A DNA stretch of 11,173 bases from Neisseriaceae bacterium (GTDB lineage Bacteria > Pseudomonadota > Gammaproteobacteria > Burkholderiales > Neisseriaceae): assembly GCA_030151665.1 (NCBI GenBank), contig JASLDB010000035.1, forward strand, positions 1-11,173, in the 5' to 3' direction. Made by a program: the position numbers and the translations under genes. The notes beneath the pieces are model-generated. The model was not told the origin of the DNA. It made no database searches and was given only the letters and a program-made list of their open reading frames with translations. Below are positions 1 to 5,081 of this stretch, one piece after another (the first letter of the stretch is position 1; every line of letters starts with the position of its first letter).

Positions 1-47
1 TCGACGGTTTTCAAGACCGTTGCATTCAACCGCTCTGCCACGCTTCC
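1..47 (-). tRNA. tRNA-Ser (anticodon UGA), 5' part only
   Basis: Read on the minus strand, the sequence begins with the acceptor strand GGAAGCG at 47-41. It then has TG, a D arm of the GCAGAGCGGTTGAATGC type, and an anticodon stem-loop with 5-bp stem ACGGT/ACCGT enclosing the loop CTTGAAA. The anticodon is therefore TGA, which decodes UCA serine codons. The window edge cuts the gene at the start of the variable arm, so the long class II arm, T arm and 3' acceptor strand are not visible. The serine identity rests on the anticodon and on the D-arm sequence, which is typical of tRNA-Ser. A matching promoter lies immediately upstream at 62-90. Confidence 0.9.
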
Positions 48-61
48 TTCTTGAGCTGCGT

Positions 62-90
62 ATAATATTGCTTATGGGAAAAAAAAGCAA
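62..90 (-). promoter_or_regulatory. Probable sigma-70 promoter of the tRNA-Ser gene
   Basis: On the minus strand, TTGCTT (90-85) and TATTAT (67-62) are separated by exactly 17 bases. The -10 matches the consensus at 5 of 6 positions and the -35 at 3 of 6. Transcription would start near position 55, a few bases before the mature tRNA 5' end at 47. A run of eight T residues fills part of the spacer. Position and spacing make this convincing despite the weak -35. Confidence 0.5.
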
Positions 91-161
91 GTAAAATTCA
101 TGCTATTGTTGCTTTAAATATAGATTTTCATTATAAATATTTGATTTTTATGGCAGTCTAT

Positions 162-614
162 TTATCGACGACGACCACGGCCGCTTTTACCGCCAGAGCG
201 AGTATTGCTTGAACCAAAGCTATTTTGCTTTTGCGGATCAACTTGGCGATATTGGCTGTTGTTCTTTTGGTCAGTGTTGTTGCCTTCACCTCTAAAATTA
301 AGGTTGTTGCTATCATAACCGCTCGGTTTTCCTGCTGATTTTCCCTGATTATTGGGTTGCTGATTCATTTGTGATGCAGGTTGTTTGGCTTGTTTATTGC
401 CCATAAAAGAGCCAATCGCTTGACCCAGCATGGTGCCCATTAAGAAGCCACCGATGCCAGAAGAAGATTGCTGTGGTGCCTGACCATAAACAGCTTCACC
501 ACTGGCCGTTTCACCAATTTTGACATTTTCTTGTGGTTGTTGCGGTTGGCAAGCAGTGAGGGAAAGCAAGCTAAGACACAAATAGGTGATGGTAGCTTTT
601 TTGGTTTTGGTCAC
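162..614 (-). CDS. Predicted outer-membrane or periplasmic lipoprotein, function unknown (GTG start)
   Basis: I do not recognise this family. I chose the GTG start at 614-612 because AAGGA lies 8 bases upstream and the protein then opens with a standard lipoprotein signal. That signal is basic residues (TKTKK), a hydrophobic core, and the lipobox SLTAC with the acylated cysteine at residue 22. An in-frame ATG further upstream (653) has no ribosome binding site and would bury the signal. The mature 128 residues are low in complexity and rich in Gln, Asn, Ser and Gly. Residues about 53-73 form a short hydrophobic glycine-rich stretch (GIGGFLMGTMLGQAIGSFMG) resembling a glycine-zipper membrane segment. 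The C-terminus is basic (SGRGRRR). The protein probably sits in the envelope. It lies 72 bases downstream of the gene at 687-896 on the same strand and could be cotranscribed with it. Confidence 0.75.
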   Translation of the reverse strand: MTKTKKATITYLCLSLLSLTACQPQQPQENVKIGETASGEAVYGQAPQQSSSGIGGFLMGTMLGQAIGSFMGNKQAKQPASQMNQQPNNQGKSAGKPSGYDSNNLNFRGEGNNTDQKNNSQYRQVDPQKQNSFGSSNTRSGGKSGRGRRR

Positions 615-686
615 GACATTGTTCCTTTGTATAAAACAGTAGGGTAATGCCATGAATTGAGGGCAAATATTTTTTTTTCAAGGGTT

Positions 687-896
687 TTAAGGGTAAATAT
701 GTTCATTACCATCTGCATCAAACATCACAATTTCTTTTTGACCAGTTGGGTACTCCTTAATCATACAGCCTTCTGGGGTATCAATAGCCATATAATAGAC
801 AGGAGCTCCGCGAGTAAATGCTTTTAAAAATGCAGGAGGGATGTTTAAGTCCAATGCATAATCAACATGACTTTTTAACAATTCAGCTTTTATCAT
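687..896 (-). CDS. Small cytoplasmic protein of unknown function (69 aa)
   Basis: I do not recognise this protein. The start at 896 (MIKAEL...) is preferred over an in-frame ATG four codons upstream: GGAG lies 6 bases before it, whereas the upstream ATG has no Shine-Dalgarno and itself contributes to that GGAG. The product is 69 residues with no signal peptide or membrane segment. It has one cysteine (C44) and a mixed alpha then beta character. The C-terminal half (KEYPTGQKEIVMFDADGNE) reads like a pair of beta strands with a turn. A candidate promoter with a perfect TTGACA box lies at 985-1013. The lipoprotein gene follows 72 bases downstream on the same strand. The ribosome binding site, promoter and protein-like composition support a real gene, but nothing indicates its job. 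Confidence 0.65.
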   Translation of the reverse strand: MIKAELLKSHVDYALDLNIPPAFLKAFTRGAPVYYMAIDTPEGCMIKEYPTGQKEIVMFDADGNEHIYP

Positions 897-984
897 GATT
901 TTCTCCATTGGCTGCTATATAGAAACATTTCAAAATACTCATAATATAAAACAATAAACTTTAAAATTGCGCTTATTATTCATA

Positions 985-1013
985 TTAATATAGCACAATA
1001 ATTGACATGTCAA
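985..1013 (-). promoter_or_regulatory. Candidate sigma-70 promoter for the 69-aa gene
   Basis: On the minus strand there is a perfect -35 TTGACA (1013-1008), a 17-base spacer and TATTAA (990-985), which matches the -10 consensus at 4 of 6 positions. A 5/6 alternative, TATATT, lies at 992-987 with 15-base spacing. The start site would be near 978, giving an untranslated leader of about 80 bases. The -35 is half of a perfect 14-bp palindrome, so binding of a regulator there would block the promoter. Confidence 0.35.
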
Positions 1014-1014
1014 T
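1001..1014. repeat. Perfect 14-bp palindrome ATTGACATGTCAAT
   Basis: The sequence ATTGACATGTCAAT reads identically on both strands. It carries a TTGACA -35-like box in each direction, and the minus-strand copy is well placed for the 69-aa gene. It may be an operator or simply overlapping -35 elements. Confidence 0.5.
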
Positions 1015-1098
1015 AAATGATATGTTCATATACAAAGAATATTAATTGGTTTATCTGTATTGTTTTTAGAGTAGAAGCTTATAGAATAAGGACTAGCC

Positions 1099-1122
1099 AT
1101 TTTTTGAGATAAGTCAAAAAAT
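1099..1122. promoter_or_regulatory. Inverted repeat with FNR/CRP-family-like core
   Basis: The arms ATTTTTTGA (1099-1107) and TCAAAAAAT (1114-1122) are perfect inverted copies around a 6-base centre, GATAAG. The inner 14 bases, TTGAGATAAGTCAA, match the FNR-type consensus TTGAT-N4-ATCAA at 8 of 10 specified positions. Assignment to an FNR-type regulator is an inference from this resemblance. The same sequence could fold as a weak A/T stem. Confidence 0.35.
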
Positions 1123-1171
1123 AGCGCGTACGTGGTAAATTAACTTCACTTTTTTTTAGTTGATTTGCATA

Positions 1172-1201
1172 ATTAACTACATGTGATCACATGTAATTAA
1201 T
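1172..1201. promoter_or_regulatory. 30-bp near-perfect palindrome, candidate operator
   Basis: The core TACATGTGATCACATGTA (1178-1195) is a perfect 18-bp palindrome centred on GATC. It extends through one mismatched pair (1177/1196) to a total of 30 bp. The half-site ATGTGA resembles the CRP half-site TGTGA, but the halves abut instead of being 6 bases apart, so a classical CRP site is unlikely. It lies about 190 bases before the gene at 1393 and about 275 bases before the divergent gene. Confidence 0.5.
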
Positions 1202-1392
1202 AGTGATTCTGATGAATTGGCAATAGTGATGCTGTGATCTTTAATGGCAGAATTTGATTTTTTTTCTATGAATATCATTATTTTAAAAAAATATTTTTTG
1301 TGTTTTATTGTTATATTTATGATAAAAGTATATTTTATAGTGATTAAATGGTATGTGAGATACATCATCCATAGAAAGGTGTTTTAATACAT

Positions 1393-2070
1393 ATGAGTAA
1401 ACTAAAATGGCTGCTTGTTGGCATGGGTATGGTGGCTTATACCACACAAATAAGTGCGCAAACGCTTAAGTTACCAAAGCGGGGTGTTCTATGTGATGAG
1501 TATGTCTGTGTTGCTAGTAATGGTGTATCTAAAAAATTAACTGCCCAGTATTTAGGTCAACAAAGAAGCAATAAAATAGTCACTAAAAACGCAGTTGATA
1601 TGCGTGCATTTGTCTTTTCAAATGGTTTGTATTGCGATACAGATGCTCAGCTTTGTTATGTTAACCGATATTTTGACCATCATGGTCAGCGTACAGTTGA
1701 TGCTTACTACAGTAACTGGTTGTATGGCCGTGATTTAGATGAAAGTGACTTTTTCAACGGTGGCTCGGATGCACAAAGTGATGGCAAGGCATCATCTGAG
1801 GGTTTTTCATCACCTGCTAAAGGTGTTTTGTGCGATGGTTTTATGTGTGCAGATGCTTCTGGGGTTTCTCGGCGTTTAACGGTTCGTTATTTGGGTAATC
1901 ATCGTGCACAACAAATACCTGCACCTGATTTAGAAGAGGATGATTTTACGTTTGCTGACGGATCGTATTGTGATACGCAAAGGCGATTGTGTTATCAAAG
2001 TCGCTATAATCAATCAGAAGACGGAATTGACGCAGAATACACAGAAGTATTATTTGGTCAGCGTTGGTAA
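1393..2070 (+). CDS. Exported protein with two tandem YcgJ/Fels-1-like cysteine domains
   Basis: The 225-residue product begins with a Sec signal peptide (residues 1 to about 22, MSKLKWLLVGMG... ending ISAQ). The mature part is an internal duplication. Repeat 1 spans about 30-112 and repeat 2 about 143-222, with an offset of about 112 residues. A Ser/Asp/Gly-rich linker at 113-142 joins them. Each repeat shows G-V-L-C-D-x3-C, then G-V-S-x2-L-T-x2-Y-L-G, then F-x-x-G-x-Y-C-D-T-x4-L-C-Y. The cysteines are C34, C39, C81, C88 and C147, C152, C193, C200, likely two disulfides per repeat in the periplasm. The GVxCD...LTxxYLG pattern matches what I recall of the YcgJ / Fels-1 prophage-like family, whose members normally have one such domain and no known function. 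AAAGGTG lies 11 bases before the ATG. The gene appears monocistronic. Confidence 0.8.
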   Translation: MSKLKWLLVGMGMVAYTTQISAQTLKLPKRGVLCDEYVCVASNGVSKKLTAQYLGQQRSNKIVTKNAVDMRAFVFSNGLYCDTDAQLCYVNRYFDHHGQRTVDAYYSNWLYGRDLDESDFFNGGSDAQSDGKASSEGFSSPAKGVLCDGFMCADASGVSRRLTVRYLGNHRAQQIPAPDLEEDDFTFADGSYCDTQRRLCYQSRYNQSEDGIDAEYTEVLFGQRW

Positions 2071-2181
2071 TGACAAGAGTGAGCAAATGATGAGTTTTGT
2101 TACAGACTCAAGGCATTGATATAGGGTGCATAATAATGCGGCATTTGCATAACCTAGTCCATCAGTTTGATTACCCTGTTG

Positions 2182-2215
2182 CTACTCCCCTTATGAGTAC
2201 TATTAAGGGGAGTAG
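2182..2215. other. Strong hairpin between two convergent genes, lacking a U-tract
   Basis: CTACTCCCCTTA (2182-2193) and TAAGGGGAGTAG (2204-2215) form a perfect 12-bp stem with a 10-base loop. The hairpin lies between the plus-strand gene ending at 2070 and the minus-strand gene ending at 2231, so it would form at the 3' end of both transcripts. Neither strand shows a T run after the stem, so it is not a textbook intrinsic terminator. It may act as a 3'-end stabiliser, a Rho-assisted end, or an unidentified element. Confidence 0.6.
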
Positions 2216-2230
2216 GGGATATCATATTAT

Positions 2231-2785
2231 TTATGAAGGAAGTTTGAATTTAAGCATTGTGCTTAACAATCCACGTTCATTATTTTTAATGTCGGATATC
2301 CACTTGTTAAAATCGTCGCTGTTTTTCGTTGGGGTAAATGATGTGCGCTTGGTGTAAGCATAGGCAGCTAGGTGTCCATCATGTAAAAATAAGCGATACA
2401 CATTGTATTCAGATATTTTTTCACTTAATAAAAATTTAGCAATAATGTACTCATTCGTTTCTTGATCGTAAACCATGCTAGAAATGCGGTGTTCAGTTCC
2501 GTTTATGGATCCTTCAAGGGCGATTTGTGCGACCAGTGCCTTTAAATCGGTGCTTTGTGGTTTTTCCCAAACAGCAAACAATTGATTAAAATTTTTAAGC
2601 TTTTCATTGGGTGGTAAATACTCTGTAACAGTAAAATCTTTTTGGGTATTATTCTTTTTTTTGGTGATTTTGTACTCTTGTTCTTGAAACGTAATGCTCT
2701 TAGGTGTTTCAATTTGGGCAAATAAATTGGCGCTCATGGCCAATAAGCCACCTACCGTCAAAATACGGGTCAATAAATTCTGCAT
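2231..2785 (-). CDS. Exported protein of unknown function (184 aa)
   Basis: I do not recognise the family. The start at 2785 (MQNLLTRIL...) is chosen because AAGGAAA lies just upstream and the protein then opens with a clean Sec signal peptide: residues 1-23 with a hydrophobic core LTVGGLLAMSA and likely cleavage after LFA. An in-frame ATG 18 codons upstream would add a His-rich extension with no ribosome site. The mature part of about 160 residues has no cysteine and no membrane segment. It begins with beta-like segments (ITFQEQEYKITKKK) and has a central stretch where strands look likely (HRISSMVYDQETNEYIIAKFLL). It ends with a helix around DDFNKWISDIKNNERGLLSTM. A soluble periplasmic protein is the best description. 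It converges on the YcgJ-like gene across the hairpin at 2182-2215. Confidence 0.75.
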   Translation of the reverse strand: MQNLLTRILTVGGLLAMSANLFAQIETPKSITFQEQEYKITKKKNNTQKDFTVTEYLPPNEKLKNFNQLFAVWEKPQSTDLKALVAQIALEGSINGTEHRISSMVYDQETNEYIIAKFLLSEKISEYNVYRLFLHDGHLAAYAYTKRTSFTPTKNSDDFNKWISDIKNNERGLLSTMLKFKLPS

Positions 2786-2996
2786 GTGTTTTTCCTTAAA
2801 TTGGGTGGATTGGTGGTGCCAATGCCTATGATAATTCAATATGGCGGTATGTTATCATGGTTTGGTGTAAATATGCCAATGGCGTGGTGGTGTTTTGGTG
2901 AAATAAATGCATTTATTGGGTAGAGATATTAATACAGATGAGCCTTTGCCAATCAATTGAATGTTATATTTTTGCAGTGCTGAATGGATTGGCATT

Positions 2997-3025
2997 AAAA
3001 AATCCCTGCACTAAACAGGGATTTT
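2997..3025 (-). terminator. Intrinsic terminator of the rsxB gene
   Basis: On the minus strand, AAAATCCCTG and CAGGGATTTT (3025-3016 and 3008-2999) pair as a perfect 10-bp stem with a 7-base loop. The stem ends in a run of six T residues (3002-2997). It starts only a few bases after the stop codon of the gene at 3032-3889. Confidence 0.85.
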
Positions 3026-3031
3026 GCGTGA

Positions 3032-3889
3032 TTAGGCATTGGATTTGAATTTTTTGGCGCGTGCTTCGCGTTTTTTTTGTCTTAAAAAATCAATGGCAAC
3101 TTGTTTTTCTGTTTCAGAGCCATATTCGATGTCTTTCATGGCTTGGCGAATACTGGCTTGGTCAATAGCGGCTTGAATTTGTTCTTGCACCAATTTTTCT
3201 TGGTTACTGGGCGCGACGGCTTTGTCGACCATTTTCTCTGCTTTTTTTGCTGCCTTATTCAATAAATCCATGGGATTGAATGCTGCTTTATTGGGCGTTG
3301 CTGATGGTGTGTTTAATTGGCTTTCTCTGGCTGCCAAGTATTGAGCCCGTTCTTGTTTATCGCGCTCAAGGCGGGTATTACGTTGATCAAAGCGTTTTTT
3401 AGCATGGCTAGAGGCTGCCAAAAAAGGCTCTTCTTGGGTGATGGCCAAGGTGTGTGATCGAGGTAAGTAGGCATCATCGACTGTTTGCATGTGGATACAA
3501 TCCACAGGGCAAGGTGCTACACATAAACCGCAACCTGTGCATTCATCGCTTAATACGGTGTGCATGAGTTTGGTGCTGCCTAAAATCGCATCAACAGGGC
3601 AAGCTTTGATGCAAGCAACACAGCCAATACAAACATCTTCATCAATCCAGGCAATGACTTTGGGCTTGGCCGCTTCAATGGGATCTGCTAAGCCAATAAC
3701 TGGCGTATTTAATAGTTTCGCCAAGGCATTTAATGTGCGCTCACCACCCGGTGGGCATAGATTAATTTGTGCTTCTTGGTGTGCTATTGCCTTGGCATAA
3801 GGTGCGCAGCCATCGAAACCACATTGTCCACATTGGGTTTGGGGCAGTTGTGCTTCTAAAGCGATGATGAGGTTTTCTGTGCTAGCCAT
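3032..3889 (-). CDS. rsxB: RnfB/RsxB-family iron-sulfur electron transfer protein
   Basis: The product is a 285-residue soluble multi-cluster ferredoxin of the RnfB/RsxB family. The N-terminal Fes-type four-cysteine motif is C20-x2-C23-x4-C28-x16-C45 (QCGQCGFDGC...NLCPPGG). Two bacterial [4Fe-4S] ferredoxin motifs follow: C87-x2-C90-x2-C93-x3-C97-P and C117-x2-C120-x2-C123-x3-C127-P. The sequence CPVDAILGSTKLMHTV is typical of the family. The N-terminal membrane helix of canonical RnfB is absent. A Lys/Ala/Gln-rich, probably helical, tail of about 145 residues (from about 140) is added, as in the solitary RnfB-like proteins of beta-proteobacteria. No other rnf/rsx subunit lies nearby, so the redox partner is unknown and membrane ion-pumping should not be assumed. 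It sits 52 bases after the MarR gene on the same strand and ends in a clear terminator. Confidence 0.85.
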   Translation of the reverse strand: MASTENLIIALEAQLPQTQCGQCGFDGCAPYAKAIAHQEAQINLCPPGGERTLNALAKLLNTPVIGLADPIEAAKPKVIAWIDEDVCIGCVACIKACPVDAILGSTKLMHTVLSDECTGCGLCVAPCPVDCIHMQTVDDAYLPRSHTLAITQEEPFLAASSHAKKRFDQRNTRLERDKQERAQYLAARESQLNTPSATPNKAAFNPMDLLNKAAKKAEKMVDKAVAPSNQEKLVQEQIQAAIDQASIRQAMKDIEYGSETEKQVAIDFLRQKKREARAKKFKSNA

Positions 3890-3941
3890 ATTTTATCCAG
3901 TTATCTTGCCACGGCATTTTAACAAACAAAGGGCACACTTG

Positions 3942-4364
3942 CTATTGTACTGGCAAGATGGTTTCGAATAATCGGCAAAGTTCTGGTGTTTGATTGGCAA
4001 TGGGTTGCAATAATTGGGATAGGGCTTGGTCTACTAAAGGCATTAATTGACCGATTAAATGTTGTCCTTTATTGGTTAAGTACAAAGCCTTGGCACGGCT
4101 GTCCTCTAATGAGGCAGTGCGAAACAATAGCTGCTTTTTTTCTAAGTTTTTGATCACTTGTGATGCCGTCATGGCATCCATAACGGCATGTTCAGCTGCC
4201 ATAATTTGGGTGACAGCAATGTGTTGTTGAGATAAATGAGCAATGCTTGCCAATATATGGTATTGCGGTAGGGTTAAATCGGTTTGATGGACTTTTAAAA
4301 TATTTTTTTGGCACTGGTCTAGGGCAAGATGTAGCTTGGCAATGGATTGGATAAAGGTCGTCAT
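3942..4364 (-). CDS. MarR-family transcriptional regulator
   Basis: The 140-residue length is typical of MarR proteins, which bind palindromic operators as dimers through a winged helix-turn-helix. The DNA-binding region runs from about 30 to 100: LTLPQYHILASIAH, then VTQIMAAEHAVMDAMTASQVIKNLEKKQLL as the recognition helices. The wing is FRTASLEDSRAKALYLTNKG, carrying the family's D-S-R-A-K signature at 88-92. The flanking helices (1-25 and 105-135) would form the dimer interface. No obvious Shine-Dalgarno precedes the ATG. The divergent SnoaL-like gene has a palindrome overlapping its promoter (4466-4487), which suggests this protein represses that gene and possibly itself. The ligand is unknown. 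It may be cotranscribed with rsxB. Confidence 0.88.
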   Translation of the reverse strand: MTTFIQSIAKLHLALDQCQKNILKVHQTDLTLPQYHILASIAHLSQQHIAVTQIMAAEHAVMDAMTASQVIKNLEKKQLLFRTASLEDSRAKALYLTNKGQHLIGQLMPLVDQALSQLLQPIANQTPELCRLFETILPVQ

Positions 4365-4439
4365 GGTTCAGTGGATGGGGTTGGCAAGGTGTGTAATTTA
4401 GCGCTTATTGGGTATGGATGCAAATACATTGTTTTTTGG

Positions 4440-4469
4440 TTGACAATCGTGCTTTGGGTATTTTATATT
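4440..4469 (+). promoter_or_regulatory. Sigma-70 promoter of the SnoaL-like gene
   Basis: A perfect -35 TTGACA (4440-4445) is followed by an 18-base spacer and TATATT (4464-4469), which matches the -10 consensus at 5 of 6 positions. The start would be near 4476, about 30 bases before the ATG. The -10 box and the start site lie inside the palindrome at 4466-4487. Confidence 0.65.
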
Positions 4470-4487
4470 GTTATCTAGTAAACAATA
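4466..4487. promoter_or_regulatory. Candidate MarR operator overlapping the divergent promoter
   Basis: TATTGTT (4466-4472) and AACAATA (4481-4487) are perfect inverted copies around an 8-base centre that itself contains CTAG. The 22-bp size and symmetry fit MarR-family operators. It covers the -10 box and start point of the promoter at 4440-4469, so occupancy would block transcription. It lies between the MarR gene and its divergent neighbour. Confidence 0.6.
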
Positions 4488-4505
4488 AGACAAGGATATG
4501 AGACG

Positions 4506-4898
4506 ATGCAAACAACTGGGCAAGCCATTATCAAAGCAGCGTTTAGCGCTATTTTCGACCCACAAAAAACCGCTGCTGATGTGGCAGCTTATTTTTCACC
4601 TGAATACACCCAGTGGGTAGACGGTAAAACACTGGATTATGCTGGTTTTATGGCACATGTGGCTGTATTGAAAGCACACATCGCCCATGCAACTGTGCAT
4701 TTTCTTCAGTTTATTGAAGACGGTGACAATGTATCGGATATTCATGATGTGATAGGGGTAAAAACCAATGGCGAGCCTTTTTCGATTCGGGTGATTGCCT
4801 TTTATACAGTTAGCAATCAACAAATTACTTCGGTACGAGAATTAACCCATTTATTAGCAGGTTCTGCCGAAAGTAAAGATTTGGGCTCGAAAACATAA
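4506..4898 (+). CDS. SnoaL/NTF2-like family protein
   Basis: The 130-residue protein has the size and layout of the NTF2-like/SnoaL fold. An N-terminal helical part (residues 1-30, AIIKAAFSAIFDP...VAAYFSPEYTQWVDGKTLDYAGFMAHV) is followed by a curved beta sheet (HATVHFLQFIEDGDNVSDIHDVIGVKTNGEPFSIRVIAFYTVSNQQITSVRELTHLL). The segment F-x-I-R-V-I-A-F-Y-x-V-x-x-x-x-I-x-x-V-R-E is characteristic. Members are small ligand-binding or isomerase-like proteins of diverse function, so no substrate can be assigned. There is no signal peptide, so it is likely cytoplasmic. AAGGA lies 9 bases before the ATG. It is probably controlled by the divergent MarR regulator, perhaps as a stress- or xenobiotic-responsive gene (inference). 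Confidence 0.75.
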   Translation: MQTTGQAIIKAAFSAIFDPQKTAADVAAYFSPEYTQWVDGKTLDYAGFMAHVAVLKAHIAHATVHFLQFIEDGDNVSDIHDVIGVKTNGEPFSIRVIAFYTVSNQQITSVRELTHLLAGSAESKDLGSKT

Positions 4899-4910
4899 AT
4901 CCAAACGAAT

Positions 4911-4959
4911 CGAATTATTTGGCAAATTGAATTGAAAATAAACGAATAATTTGGAAAAT
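4911..4959 (+). repeat. Imperfect direct repeat (two 17-base copies, 32 bases apart) upstream of tcyP
   Basis: CGAATTATTTGGCAAAT (4911-4927) and CGAATAATTTGGAAAAT (4943-4959) match at 15 of 17 positions. The 32-base offset, about three helical turns, places the copies on the same DNA face. They lie about 120-170 bases before the tcyP start, where activator sites often sit. The binding protein is unknown. Confidence 0.45.
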
Positions 4960-5081
4960 GTTTTAATTTTTCAATGTTTATAACAAGAATGTGTTTGCTT
5001 ATAAAAAGTGGTTATTTGAGTGCGGGTAAGGCTTGTTATAGAATTGGGACTCGTTTGACAGTTGGTTGACAGGATAAAATA

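Larger units (their letters stand above)
897..1392. other. AT-rich divergent intergenic region (496 bases) with three inverted repeats
   Basis: I see no credible gene here. The stretch separates the divergent genes at 687-896 (minus) and 1393-2070 (plus) and must hold both promoters. It contains a perfect 14-bp palindrome (1001-1014), an inverted repeat with a TTGA-N6-TCAA core (1099-1122) and a 30-bp near-perfect palindrome (1172-1201). Several runs of eight T residues are also present (for example 1150-1157 and 1258-1265). An open frame at 1177-1368 on the minus strand is composed of AT-driven Ile/Lys/Phe residues and lacks a ribosome binding site. Confidence 0.7.

Noticed and set aside
1104..1117. 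A definite FNR box
   Set aside because: TTGAGATAAGTCAA has the outer TTGA/TCAA but not the full TTGAT/ATCAA halves, so it is kept only as an FNR-like candidate.
1183..1190. A CRP site at the TGTGATCACA core
   Set aside because: CRP half-sites need a 6-base spacer; here they abut, so the element is treated as an unassigned palindrome.
1177..1368. 63-codon open frame on the minus strand in the AT-rich intergenic region
   Set aside because: Composition is driven by AT content (Ile, Lys, Phe, Thr runs), there is no ribosome binding site, and its start lies inside the 30-bp palindrome.
2097..2357. 86-codon plus-strand open frame
   Set aside because: It runs through the hairpin at 2182-2215 and into the opposite strand of the exported protein gene at 2231-2785, with no ribosome binding site or recognisable content.
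3489..3800. 103-codon plus-strand open frame inside rsxB
   Set aside because: It is antisense to the ferredoxin motifs of rsxB, which are unambiguous.
5057..5071. Two TTGACA boxes just before tcyP as its promoter
   Set aside because: They lie within 30 bases of the start codon, so the -10 and start site would fall inside the coding region.
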